DNA from: Porphyra umbilicalis
Lineage: Eukaryota; Rhodophyta; Bangiophyceae; Bangiales; Bangiaceae
Length of the DNA: 64,000 nt
Reading direction: 5' to 3'
Assembly: GCA_002049455.2 (NCBI GenBank)
Contig: KV918813.1
Location: 248,001 to 312,000, forward strand
The notes under the pieces are model-generated. The model saw only the letters and a program-made list of their open reading frames with translations. It searched no databases and was not told where the DNA came from. The position numbers and the translations under genes are program-made. Below, piece by piece: positions 1-11,189 of this stretch; positions within the stretch are counted from its first letter, which is position 1; each line of letters begins with the position of its first letter.

Positions 1-2415
1 CGGAGCAGGGGGGAGGGCGGTCACGCCCCTATCATCCACCCACCCCCCCACCAGGCGGCCGTGCCACCATTCCCGGCATCGCGCCTGGGCGGGCGTCCAT
101 GGCGGCCACGCGCGCAGGCGGCGGCGGACGGGGAGTGGCGCCGTCACATGCCCCCCGTCGGGATCGGTGTGCACCGCCGACCGGTGGTACGAGCCGAGGG
201 CGGCGACGAGCACCCGCCACCGTGGGACCACCCACCATACGCCACGGAGGGCGGCTTGCACAGAGTTGGGGCCGACCCAGAGTGTGCCGACCACAACGGA
301 GAGGAGTGATTCGACGGGCGACGCGCGCGTCAGCGCCGCCCAGGCCGCCCACACGAGCGACGCGGACACAACGACGCCCGCAAACAGTTGGCACGTCACA
401 GAACGCACAAAGGCGGCAATGTAGACGAGGCGCCCGCAGCGGCCATCACCGGCGCGCACCACCCACACGGCGGCGCCGCCGACCTGCGCGGCCGCAATGG
501 AAAGCAAAAAATGCGGCACCCGCCCGTCGCTCCGAACCCTCGGTGGATGGAAGCATCGCATGCTGCATCGCGCCGCTCGTAGGGAGAGTCAGCGAGCCCC
601 CGACAAGCATGCACGCGCCAGCCCAGATGACGAGAAAGAGGGAAACTGAGAGAGTGACGCGGATGGCAGAGCTGCCGACCGCGAAAGCCCCTTGTCGGTT
701 GTTGTTTCGGGGCAGCGACCGTTGCGCCGCAGCAGGGCGTCGCTTGCTTCCCGGAGACGCACTCGGGAGGGGCCCCAACCAACGCTCCCCCACGTCCTCG
801 CCGGGGTCGACAGGCGTCCATGCCAACGCCCCAAACATCCGCCAGACGTACTCAACATGCACAGTCGGCGCTGTCGGCGGCCCACCACGGTTGCCAATGA
901 TGATGTAGTGGAATAGTGGGGCTTCCTCCCCCTCGAGCGCCGGTGCCGTTTGCACCGCCAGCCCGTGTTCAGAATGCCGATAGACGCGGGCAAAGTGGGA
1001 GGAGTCGGCCCCCACCGTCGCCACGTGCGCGCCCACCAGCCCCCCCAGCTGTTGCGCGTCGCCCGTGCCATCCATGTGCGAAGTCGTAAACGCGTACGTG
1101 CCCGACCCCGGCCGGGGGTGCGTGCCAACAAGCACCAACTTGTCCCGCCGAAAAGCAGAGACCCACCCCATTCACTCGTCTTCGGGGATGGCGTAGTAGT
1201 TGCACAGCACCGCCGCCTCGCCCGCGTAGAACACCCAGTACAGGCCACCCGAGAAGCAGGGGTTGGCCGTGACGTTCCCCCCCGTTTCGGCCACCACTAG
1301 AGGGCCGGGTAAGCGCGAGTCGTGGGCGCAACATTCTGCCCAGCCATCAACTACGAGCGCCTCTCTCAGCGCCGCCACCTGTGCGGCCGCTAATGGGAGG
1401 GAGCCACGGACAGACTGCTCCAGCAGTGACCGTCCCAGTCGACGGTCGTCGTCCGACACCGTTGTCCAATTCCGGTTGGCAACGGCCTCACGTGGCCCCA
1501 GTAGCGCCGTCAGCTGGCCCCATAGGCTCGACGGGCTATCGCTCTCCCCCGCACCTTTCATTGCGGGGAAGGACAGGCCTGTCGCCACAGCGATGGTGGG
1601 GCCATCCTCGGCGGCAGCGAGACAGCGGGCGTTGACCGTTGACGGGAGGGCCCCGGAAGGGAGGGTAGTCACCAGCTCGTCCTCGTCCGCCACGACCAGC
1701 GTCGACTGCAGGAGCATCTTCGGCGACGTCGCGGTCGTCCGCACTCGCCACGCGAGGCTCTCCAAGTTAGTTTTTCGTGTCCAGAACCAGCTCGGAGGGG
1801 TCGGGGTGCGGGTCCAACGCAAGGAGAGTAGTCAAGAGAGGGCCTGCCAGGATATCACCCACGTACTCCAAGTCCTCCGCATGGCGCTCCACCAGCGCCG
1901 CGTCATCGGCAAGCATGACGGGCCGGCCTGTAGCTTCGACAAGGGCCCACTCAAACGCCATCCACACGCTCGCGTTCTTCCACGGGCAAAACGCACGAGG
2001 GCGGGGTTCGTCGTCTCCATGCATCGCGGCCTGCTCCAACGCGCTGCACCACTCCTCGACGCTCTGGCCCTTCCGCCCGTGCACAATGCGGTCGCCTCCG
2101 TGGTCACCTCGCAGCCCTGTCGGAGCGCCACCACATGATCTCCAGCAACGTCCCGATCGTCACCCCCCCGAGGGCGTAACGGCCCCACGCAAAGTATCCG
2201 TCGCGCACCTGCACGGGCATCCGCACGTCGCGCGTGGCGGGGCGGATCCACACCACTGCCAACAGGTCCTTGCCCGCCGAGTAGAGGGACCACAGATCCT
2301 CATGGACGGTCGCCATCGCAGGATCACCATCCCACCAAAACGAGGTGCGGCCGTGCGACCTGACCGCCGCCGCTACACGTGCCACGATGGCCTCGTCCCT
2401 AGGCCCCATGAGCAT
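1..2415 (-). CDS. Unrecognised multi-exon membrane protein, C-terminal part beyond window
   Basis: I do not recognise the family. Several minus-strand segments form a consistent protein. The first runs from the Met at 2415 to about 2108 and is rich in Trp and acidic residues (FWWDGDPAM, WSLYSAGKDLLAVVW). The next is about 2043-1770 (FCPWKNASVWMAFEWALVEATGRPVML). Then come 1760-1172 (ending FSGGLYWVFYAGEAAVLCNYYAIPEDE) and 1135-590 (TSHMDGTGDAQQLGGLVG), with a hydrophobic helix near 660-600 (LSVSLFLVIWAGACMLVGG). A further segment continues to position 1 with more hydrophobic stretches (LVYIAAFVRSVTCQLFAG, VSASLVWAAWAAL). The first junction fits a donor GTGACC after 2108 and an acceptor TGCAG before 2043, in phase; I could not resolve the others. 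The picture is a large N-terminal ectodomain followed by several membrane spans, as in a receptor or transporter, which is inference. The 3' end is not in the window. Confidence 0.5.
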
Positions 2416-2897
2416 AGGAGACGCTTGAACGACGCAGGGCGGAGGGCGCCGCGGGCGGGGGAGCCACCGCGTGAGGTATAGTCACATGTAAAGTCGATCT
2501 GCATGGACCGCCAGTGTACCGCAGGGGCTGACGGGCACCTCTGAAGGGGCACACGCATGCATGCCCGCAACAATGAACAGCAACATCAGGCATCAGGGAA
2601 ACGGACGGGGTTGAACAAAAAATGAAGCGAAAAAAAATTGAACGAGCATGGAAAGGTGGAGGGCACGCACAGGGCGCGCCTGCAGTGCCGGTACACCGCG
2701 GCCCGCCCGAACAAGCCAAAGCCAAGTCAGCAACCAACGCGCGGCGGATCCCGCGCAACGAGAAACACACAAGGCAAACCGTCCCCGACAGGCGTGCCGC
2801 CAAGCACGACACACGCCCCCGCGGGGGCCAATACGCACCCGCGGCCACCGTGGCAGCCGCCATAAAAAAATCATCACGGTCACCCCCCCCCCCCACC

Positions 2898-3486
2898 TCA
2901 ACCGCCAAAGCTGGGCAGGTCCGGCCCAAAGGCGGGCGGGGCCCCCCCCTTCCCCCCGCCGCCCGGCTCGCCGCCCTTCCACAGGGCGGGCTCGAACATG
3001 GCGTCCCACGAGCGCTCGTCGCCCCCCACCCCCGGGCCGCCGAGCGGGGAGATGGCCGGCAGGGAGCGAAACAGGTCGTCCTCCGACGCGGCGCCCGGGG
3101 CGTCCCCCCCCTCCTCCCCACCCCCGCCGACCGACGGCAACGCACGGGGGGGCGCGCCAAACGGCGGCGCTGCCGTCGAGCTGTCGGAAAAAGACGTGAC
3201 GGGGGAGGAGCGGGGTGCGCCGCCGGCGGGCGCGCCGCCGGCCGGCGACGCGCCGGGGGGTCCCAGCGGCGCGACTTGCAACTCGTTGCTGCTCGTCGAG
3301 GCGCCGTCGCCGGCGGCACCGGCGGCGGCGGGGTCCCCACGGGGCCGCCCCCACCCCCGCGGCGGCGGGCCCGTCTGCTGCGCCGACGACACGCCGCCGC
3401 TGCTGTCGCTGCTGCCCTTGGGGTCGCGCTGCAGGGTGTCCACGCCCCCGCTGCTGTCGCTGGCAGGGTCCCGCCGGGCGCCCCCG

Positions 3487-3551
<65 letters not shown>

Positions 3552-6297
3552 CGCGCCGTGCCGACGCGCCGGGAGGCCCCGCAAGCTGCCCGTCAACGCC
3601 ACCGGCCGCAGCGTGCTGCGCTCCGAGCGGGGCGCGCGGCGCTTGGGCGCCCCCGCCCCGGCCGTGCCGTCCGCCCCCCCCCGCGACGGGCCGTCGTGGG
3701 CGGCGACGCGCGGGGGGCGTGGCACCGCCCGTGAGGGCCCCGCGGCGGCCGACGGGGCGCCCGAGGAGGAGCTCGACGCGGCCGCCGCCGTGCGCGCGCG
3801 CACGACGGCCGACACGCGGGAGGCCTCGTCGGCGCCCCCGTCGGCGCCCCCACCCCGCCGCGCCAGGGCGTCGGTGCGGGGGCGGGGCGCGCCCATGACG
3901 GCGGCCTCATAGTAGAGCGCGTGGTGGCCCCCCGCCGCCGCCGCCGCCGCGCAACGCCGCTCGTGGCCACGTGGACGCCCGCCTCCCGCGCGCGGGGCGG
4001 CGGCGCGACGGCGGGCGCCCGCCGCGCGGCGGCGGCGGCGGCCCTGTTTGGGCGCCGCGCCGCCCGTGGCGGCGGCGGCGGCGGCGGCGCCACAACGGTC
4101 GGCGCCTCGGCGGCGGCAGAGGCAGTTGTGGCCGCCGCCGGGGGCGGGGGCGGCCCCACCGCCCGCCGCGTCGACGGCCACGCCGCGCGCACCGTCGGGG
4201 GGATGAGGTGCGTGGCGAGGCCCGCACGGAGACCCGCCGCCCGGTAGGGCGACAGGCTGCCGACCGACCAGTGGACGTTAAAGGTGGTGGCCGACGGCGC
4301 CGCCCCGGCCGCAGACACAAAGTGCGTCAGGGAAATGGTGGCCGAAAAGGTGCCCGTGCGCCGCATGCAGTGGCCAGTCGCCCAGTGGTTCATCGCGGCA
4401 ATCTCCGACGCGGGGGGGCAGCCAGACGCCGTGAAATCCGTCGGCTGCGCCTGCTCCATGTCGAGGAGCGCGCGCTGGCGGATGGGCGCGGGGCACGTAC
4501 ACCGGATCTGCCGTGCGACGCAGTACAGGCAATGCCGGCGGGTGCGGAACTGGGCACTCATGGCGCGCTGTGGGCCCCACCCACGGGCAGCAAACAAAGA
4601 GCAGAAAAAAGAATTCGACGAGGTCGCCGACACGCAGCCAAGCAGGACACAAAGGGGACAAATGTCAGTACGGACGCGCCGAATGCACGACACGACACGC
4701 ACACTCGTACAACCGCAGCCGCCCCGACAATCATGCCCACCTACGGGCGTGCGCCCACGGTACAGACAAAAACGTACATGTACCGGCAGGGTGCCTTCGG
4801 TGACCCCATAATAAAAGTTGAGATCGTACGACCACTCCCCGTAGCGGCTGCACAGCGTCGAAGTCACCGCCACCCGGTCGTCGGGGAACCAGGTGAAGAG
4901 GACCATGGCCCCGGTTTGGACGTCAAACACCCACCGCGAGGCCGTCGGTTCGGGGCAGGGGCCGGGCACGGGCGGCTTGTTGTCGCCGAAAAACTGAGCC
5001 CGTCGACGCACGAGACGCGGGGAACAACGCCGACAAGGACCAATGAGCGGGTGAACACGGAAAGGTCGAAAACGATCAATGACAAGAAAAAAACGAGGCA
5101 TGGAAGGGGCACGGGGCGTACACGAGGGCACGTGAAAAAGAATGTGTGTCAGCACCGAGACCAAGGTCCCACAGCGGACCAGCAGCGTCCACCGCCACGC
5201 CATCCACGGCAGCCATCGAGGCGGCGGCAGAGCCCCCGCGCCACCCCCGCAGCCGCACGCCACACGCGGCCGCGTCCGACACGGCGCACCCACGCGCCCC
5301 ACGTGCCACACGCCCACCGCCCACAACGGGCGGTACGCCGCGGACGCCGGCCCACGGACGCAACTCGCCCGCCCGAGGGTGCACCCCGCACCGCCGCAGG
5401 GGCGGTGGCCGCCCACCGGTCCGTCGCCCCCGCAGCGCGCCCCGCATCAGCACCCCCGCTCGCCCCTTCTGCATCTGGGGGGCACACCTCCCCACCCACC
5501 CCCCCCCCCCCCCCCCCCGCCGCGCCGACCGCCCCCCCCAACGTACCGTCCCAAAGATCACCCCATCCGCAATCGCACACGGCACGAACAGCAGCTGGTT
5601 GCCCGCCGTGTCCCCCCCCCCCCCCCCCCCCCCCCCTCTGCGCCCCGGGTGACGGCGCCCAAGGACAGCGCGTCGGCGACGAGCGGCACCATCACATCCT
5701 GATACGACGGGGCGGTTGCGAGGAAGGCCACCGCCGCCGCCGACAGCACCCGCACAGGCGACCGGTTGAAGAGCCACGCCCCCGCCGCGGGCAACGACAG
5801 CACCCCGCCGAGCGCCGCGCTGAGCGCCGCCGCGTCTGCCGGGGGGGGCACCCCCACCGTGGGGGGGGGGGCCCCGCCCCGCCGCGCCGCCGTCGGCCGA
5901 CGGCGGGGGGAGGAGGGGCAGGGGGTCCCCCCACCCCCGCCGCCCCGCCGTCGCCGCCCCTGGGGGGGGCGCCGCACCCCCCGCCCTCCCCAACAAACAA
6001 CAGGGACGCGGTGGCGATGGACACGGGCGAGGCGCCCGCGGGGGGGGGGGGCACGGCGGCGGCCGCGGCCAGTCCCATGGCCGCCGCGGGCACGCGGCCC
6101 CGACGGGCGGGGGGGGGGGGGGGAGGGGGGGAGGGGGGGGGGGGGGGGGGGAGCACGCCGCCCGTGCGGCGCCCCCGCCGTTGCGGGTCGGCGGCGGGGC
6201 CGCCGCCGCCGCGCCCGTCGCCCCGCGAGCACCACCACCGCCGCCGCCGCCGCGCGCCGCGCGGGCGCCCGCGGCCGTGGCGGCCGGCGCGAGCCAC
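2898..6297 (-). CDS. Unrecognised three-exon protein with Cys cluster and low-complexity C-terminus
   Basis: Three minus-strand exons join in phase 0. Exon A (about 6297-5547) carries hydrophobic segments (SPVSIATASLLFVGEG; VLSAAAVAFLATAPSYQDVM; NQLLFVPCAIADGVIFGT) and ends at a GTACGT donor just below 5547. Exon B (4993-4778) begins after CTCAG, contains SRWVFDVQTGAMVLFTWFPD and WSYDLNFYYG, and ends at another GTACGT. Exon C starts after CCCACAG at 4567 with RRHCLYCVARQIRCTCP, a compact His/Cys cluster that could bind metal. It continues through Ala/Pro/Gly-rich sequence with a (GCC)n polyalanine tract and ends at a stop at 2898 after EDDLFRSLPAI, SWDAMFEPALW and GPDLPSFGG. Within exon C the coherent frame changes near 3920-4000 inside a GCC tract, and exon A changes frame at C runs. 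The true start is not determined. The acidic-aromatic tail resembles activation-domain sequence, but I assign no function. Confidence 0.45.
3488..3550. repeat. (GCC)n trinucleotide tract
   Basis: About 20 uninterrupted GCC units. On the minus strand this encodes a polyalanine stretch within the unrecognised gene at 2.9-6.3 kb. Shorter GCC and GGC tracts recur at about 3930-3955, 32338-32390 and 33290-33350, the last two as polyglycine or linker sequence inside NUP93. Confidence 0.9.
5499..5636. repeat. Two long C homopolymers (about 20 and 25 nt)
   Basis: C runs lie at 5499-5518 and 5612-5636. The second is inside exon A of the minus-strand gene, between LSLGAVTRGAEGG and DTAGNQLLFVP, and the coherent reading frame changes across it. 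The first is inside the following intron. Confidence 0.9.
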
Positions 6298-6513
6298 GGC
6301 GGCGGGCGCGGGCGGGCGGCGGCACCGTCGACGGGGCGACGGGCGGCGCCGACGGCGTCGGCGCGGTGGCGGGCGGGGGGGAGAGGGGGGGGCCCCGCGG
6401 GGGGCGGCGCCGACCCACAGCGCCGCCGACGGCGACGCGGCGGCGGCGGCGGCGGCGGCCGCTCGCGTCGGCGGCGCGGCGAGCCGCGTCGGCGGCGGCG
6501 AGGGGCGACACGC

Positions 6514-8338
6514 AACACAGCGCGTTGATGAAATCTCGTGTCAGGTTCCAAGGTATCTGCAACAAGGCCGAACCGTATTGCTGCTCGACCCCTTTGCGTT
6601 CAGAGAGAGATCGAAAATGAGTACATAACTCCTCTTTGCCCAATCTTTAAGGAGAAGTTCACATCCTTCGAGACATATGTTGCGAGACTCGCCGCAATGA
6701 TCCCTCGGAGGTCTCGGGGAAGAAGTGGAGCAAGACCCTGACGGAGGAAAGGATGTGACACCGGCCAGCATTGAGGATACATGCCAAAGATGCATTGAAA
6801 GACACGGTCGCTTTATTGTTGCTCGGCGCGGGCACGGGTGGCAGAGCAGACACGAAATCGATAAGAAAGCCACGGTGTGCTACAGAGTCACGCAGACATG
6901 TAGCTAACTGCACACAGCCGCAAACTCTGACAGAGCTACAGGCCACCGGACAACAGCAAGCTCACCATGTCAGCGACTCGCGGACACCACGCATGCATGT
7001 GCGTATGACACAAGTTACTCGACTTCGATGTCAGCAACACCCATTGGTTTGCAAAGAAACAGAAGCCAAGAAAGAGGAAGCCATCGCACATATGCATGGT
7101 AAGGATACATGGGGGACGGGCGAGCGAACACGAAAAAGAAGTACGTGGTCAGTTCATCCAACCCATCCACCACCCACCCACCGCGCGCGTCACACTATCC
7201 ACACTGCGCCAGTGTGGATCCCCACCCAATCGCCACCACCACTAGTCCAGCGACTGCAAACGTCGTCCGGCCCGTCGTAGAGTGACTCCCCCCGCCCCCG
7301 TGCGAGCTGGAGAGAATGCGTGGGATGGAGGGGATGCAGATAAGAATACGACAGGAACGAGGGCGGTCGGCAGGAGGGTGGGCGGGGCGATCGAACAGAG
7401 GGTGGCCGGGGCTTCCGGCCAGGAGGGTGGGTGGGGCGGTCGACCAGAGGGTGGGCGGGGCGGTCCGCCAGGAGGGTGGGCCGAGCGGTCGGCCAGGAGA
7501 GCGAGCGGGGATGTTGGCAGCACTTGTGCACTTGGGCGGCAGCCAGGAGCGGGGCTGGGGGCAGCATGGCAGTCACCTGCACACATGCCGAGGGCGCGCA
7601 TTGGCGCCGCCCAGCACTTCGAATTATTACTAATCGCCCCGCTATCCCCAAGCACAAGGCTTGACGTTTTCCAGCCCGCTGGTTGGCTGCCCGGTTGACC
7701 GGGGGCGCATCCTGGGTCCCCATTGGTAGCAGACTATCATGCCAACAGGTACTGAACAAAGTCTGGCTGACACAAGCTACGACGGTGAGGCGTCCGAGCA
7801 GAGGTCTCCATGTGCCCGCAAGAATGCATACTGTGTACGCCAAGTCTGCCTTGAACTGGGTGTGAAGGGTGCCGTTTGATCGCGCAAGGAGGACCTGCCC
7901 CATGACCCTGCCAGAGCTCTGCACGGCAATGCCAGCAGCCGTCCCACTCTAGCGACACCGTTTGCGCCCCCATCCTCCCCGACCCCCTCGGCATGTATGT
8001 GCAGCCCCCCTCGCCCCCCCCCCCCTGCCAGCAGGAGAAAGGAGTGGGAGAGGACAGGAAAGGAGGCAAGCACAAGTGTCCGTGGTTGGGCGGTGCCCGC
8101 AGCTATTGGGAGTAGACGAGTACGCACATGGGTAGGGGTGACCAGGTGGGTGGGGTAAGAAGGTCTCTGGGGGTGTCAGAAAGCCTTCTCAGACAGAGCC
8201 TTTTAGAGATCGACACAGCGACATTTGCGAGGATGGTGTCACGAGGTTTGCTGCATGGAAAAACATTTCTCTCACGACCTCTCACGGTTCGCATATATTT
8301 TAAGTTCTCCGTGACCCAATTTGACAACGTGCTGTGAA
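6514..8338. mobile_element. 1.82-kb non-autonomous TIR DNA transposon, copy 1
   Basis: The element spans 6516-8336 (1821 bp) and is flanked by AA on both sides (6514-6515 and 8337-8338). It is nearly identical to the copy at 41785-43606, and the one difference I noticed is a single C in a C run near 7290. The ends are inverted: CACAGCGCGTTG at the left and, read from the other strand, CACAGCACGTTG at the right (11 of 12 match). Removing the element and one AA rejoins GC-rich host sequence. Internal ORFs are short and match no transposase I know, so it is probably mobilised in trans. CACAG ends recall CACTA/CMC elements, but a 2-bp duplication is unusual for them. Its base composition is clearly less GC-rich than its flanks. 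Confidence 0.9.
7370..7508. repeat. Internal tandem repeat of the 1.82-kb transposon
   Basis: About six imperfect units of roughly 23 bp built on GGAGGGTGGGCGGGGCGGTC. The same array occurs in the other copy at about 42640-42778, so it belongs to the element. Confidence 0.8.
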
Positions 8339-8827
8339 GCGACGACCGCGCACGCGCAACGGGCTCGCCCGCCCCCCCCCCCCCCCCCCCAACGCGCGTC
8401 GGGTATGTACAACACAAGCGTTGACGGGGGAGACGACCCCGCGTGCGCCGGTCGACGGGGGACACGGGTGGCGGGGCTCCCGCCAGGGGGGGGGGGCCCC
8501 CCTGCGTGCCACAGAGGCGGCACACAGCCCACGAGGCGCGGGGACGCGGCGGGGCGCGGGTCCCGCGCGACCGCCCGCAGCGGGGGCTCCTCGCAACCAC
8601 CACCGCCCGCGGGTGCCGCTCGCGGCCGCGGGGCGGGCCGTCGGGGGCAGGGTCACCCTGGGGGGACGGTCCCCCCGCGGGGACGCCCGTGGCGCGGCGG
8701 TCGTCGGCCCGTTTGGAAATTGTGGTGGCCGCGGTGATCGCGTGACGGTGGGGTGGGGGTGGTGGGCTGAAGAATCTCCCAACGACGGGACAACTACCGT
8801 GAGAATCTTTGGGGGTGGAACGATTGG

Positions 8828-8838
8828 TATTTATATAG
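8828..8838 (+). promoter_or_regulatory. Possible TATA-like element upstream of the POLD3-like gene
   Basis: TATTTATATAG lies about 250 bp upstream of the proposed start at 9085 and stands out in GC-rich surroundings. Only the motif and its position support this; there is no transcript evidence. Confidence 0.25.
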
Positions 8839-9084
8839 AGTTACTCGGGCCTCAACCCCATGCGCCGCCGTTTTGGCGCCATCCGTCCAAGGGCGGTGGG
8901 ACGCGTCTCATGAGACCGTCTCGTAAGACGCGCGCGTGCGGTTGCGGCGGTCGCCGTCCCGCCGACGTTTGCGGCGTTGCTTGTCTCCGCGCCGCTCCAC
9001 CCCCCCCCCCTGGCGGCCCTCCCCCGCCCCCGGTCGCCGCTGTGAGCGCCCGCCTGCGGCGCGCCCCTGCCCCCGACGCCGCCC

Positions 9085-10954
9085 ATGGGCGTCCCCGTCA
9101 TGGCGGGCGCCCCCCCCCCGACGGCCGCGGCGGTGCTCGACGCGCTCCTCCTCGGCGACCAAGTGCCCGTCACGTACCAGACGCTCGCCGCACGCACGCA
9201 GCAGCCGTGTGCCGCCGCGCGCGCGGCGCTCGCCGACTACTTTATCGCCGCCACCGCGGCGGGTGACGGCGGCGATGGCGGCGGCGTCGGCGGCGACGGC
9301 GGCGGCGGGTCGGCGCTGACGCCCGTCATCACCCGCCTCTCGGCGGGGGGCGTGGAGCTGCTCATCCCCCCCCGACGTGGGCGGCGTCCGCGTCGGCCGA
9401 GGAGGTCGGGGCGTCCCTCTACGCCCTCGCCCCACCGGGGGTGGCGGACGTTGGCCTCGTCGTTGCGCAAGATGCGCGGCGGCGGGGGGCGGGGGGGGTG
9501 GGGGGGGCGCTCGCAGACGCGCGCCGCGCGACCGTCGGGTGGGGGGGGGGGGGGTGCGCCCGCGCACGACGGGGGGGGGGGGGGGGGGGAGCCGCCCCTC
9601 GTCGGCTCCCCCGTCGGGGCCGCCGGCGGCGGTCAAGGCAGAGGCGGGGGGGGCGCCGGCGGGGCGGCCGGCGAGTGCGGCCGCGGGGGCGGGGGCGGGG
9701 GCGGACGCGGCGGTGGCGACTGGCGCCGCCGCCGCCGCCGCCGCGGGGGCGTCCCCCCCCCCCCCTGCGTCTACCCCCGGTGCGGGGGCGCCCAAAAAGG
9801 GGCGCGTGCTCGTCGGCGTCGCCAAGCCCAAAGCCGCCGGCGGCATGGCGCGCTTCCTCACCCCCAAGGGCGGCGGCGGGGGCAAACGCAGGGCGCCTGC
9901 CGGCGGCGGCGGCGCCGCCGCCGCGTCGGCAACGCCGACGCCGCCGCCGCCGCCCGCGTCGGCGCCGCCGTCGCCACTGGGCGGGGAGGGGGACTCGGTC
10001 GACGCGGACGATGTGGTGTTGGTGGCGCGCAAGAAGAAGCGGCGGGGGGCGGGGGGGGGGGGGGGGGTCCCCGCCGCCGCCCCCACCTCGGCCGCCAGTG
10101 CCGACGGTGACGCCACGGCGGCGGCCGCCGCCGCAGACGGCGGCGACGGCGACACGGACGATGGCGGCGACAGCGTCGACGATCGGGACATGGAGCCCGT
10201 CGACGCCGAGGCCGAGGCGGAGGAGCGGCGGCGGGTGGAGGTGGCGGAGGAGCTCGCGGCGCTCGCCGACCAGCTGAGCGGCCCAGACGAGGCGCCGGCC
10301 GCCGAGGCGCCGCCGTCGCCCCCGCCTGCCGTCCCCGCGGCGGCGGCGGCGGCGGTGCGGCCGCGCACGACCCGCCGCCTCGTGCCCGTCACGTCGGTCG
10401 ACGCGCGGGGCTACACCCGCACGAGCCGCGTGTGGAAAACGTTTGACGCTGCCGGCGTGGAGGTGGTGGGGGCGCCCGACGCGGGCGCCGCGGCGGGCGC
10501 CGCCGCCGCCGCCGCCGCGGCGTCGCCCCCGCCGTCGGTGGCGGGGGCCAAGCGGTCTGCCGCCCCGGCGGCGGCCGACGCGGCCGCACCCGCGCCGTCA
10601 GACGGGGACGGGGGCGGCGGCGGGGGGGTGTCGGTGGTGGCGGCGGCGGCGGGTGCGGCGGCGGCGGCGGCACCCGCGGCCAAGCGGCCAAAGGTGGGGG
10701 TCCTTGGGGGCACCGCCGACGGTGCCGCCGCGCGCAAGGGCGTGGCGCCCCAAAAGGGGGGCGGCGCCACCCCCGCCCCCCGCGCCGACCGCGGCGGCGA
10801 CGGGGGCGACGGGGGTGGGGAGGGGGGGGGCACGTCCTCACCGCCGCCGCCGCCGGCGCCGGCGGCCAAGAAGCGGGGCGGGTCGGCGGCCAAGGGCGCC
10901 AAGGCCAAGGCGGGGGGGGGCAACAGCATCATGAGTTACTTTGCCAAAAAGTAG
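9085..10954 (+). CDS. DNA polymerase delta subunit 3 (POLD3/Cdc27-like)
   Basis: Non-catalytic subunit of replicative DNA polymerase delta, a nuclear protein that links the enzyme to PCNA. The N-terminus (residues about 15-55: LDALLLGDQVPVTYQTLAAR, then AAARAALADYF) matches the family's winged-helix-like start. ASLYALAPPGVADVGLVVAQD follows near residue 120. The middle is low-complexity with basic patches (ARKKKRR). A late YTRTSRVWKTFDAAGVEV resembles the conserved block near the family's C-terminus. The protein ends GNSIMSYFAKK, a degenerate PCNA-interacting box as expected for POLD3. At about 620 residues it exceeds the human protein (466) because of Ala/Pro/Gly expansions. The coherent frame changes twice, at a C run near 9366 and at G runs near 9541-9590, so the span is an envelope. 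Start at 9085, or possibly the Met at 9100. Confidence 0.7.
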
Positions 10955-11115
10955 GGGGGGGGGGGGGGGGGGGGGGGGGGGGTGCGGCGCCGCGCCCTCG
11001 GTGGCGCCCGCCGAGACGCGGTGGTTGCGCCGGCGCTGCCGCGGGGTGCGCCACGGCCGCGCGCGCGGGTGGCGTCGGCCCTTGTCCGTGGTTTTTTTTT
11101 TTTTTTTTTTTTTTT
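10954..11115. repeat. 29-nt G run after the POLD3-like stop, and a 24-nt T run
   Basis: G occupies 10954-10982, starting with the last base of the TAG stop of the POLD3-like gene. T occupies 11092-11115, before the start of the next gene at 11190. The G run could form a quadruplex in the mRNA or DNA; that is inference. Confidence 0.9.
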
Positions 11116-11189
11116 CTCACCGACGCGCCCCGACGCGCCGCCCCCCGTGCCCGCCCGTGCCCGCGCGGCGGCGCGGCCGCCGCCGGTGG

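Noticed and set aside
2998-3912. Plus-strand ORF of 304 aa (MASHERSSPPTPGPPSG...)
   Set aside because: It lies antisense to the minus-strand exon C, whose frame joins upstream exons through consistent splice sites and ends in a plausible acidic-aromatic tail.
3971-6628. Plus-strand ORF of 885 aa rich in Arg, Pro and Gly
   Set aside because: Typical GC-rich shadow ORF. It crosses introns and C runs of the minus gene and enters the transposon copy.
7370-7508. Possible CRISPR-like or satellite array
   Set aside because: Units are adjacent and degenerate with no spacers, in a eukaryotic DNA transposon; it is a simple minisatellite.
7190-7924. Minus-strand ORF of 244 aa inside the 1.82-kb transposon
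   Set aside because: It is driven by the internal minisatellite (Arg/Pro/His repeats), has no transposase motif, and does not keep the same length in the second copy (227 aa).
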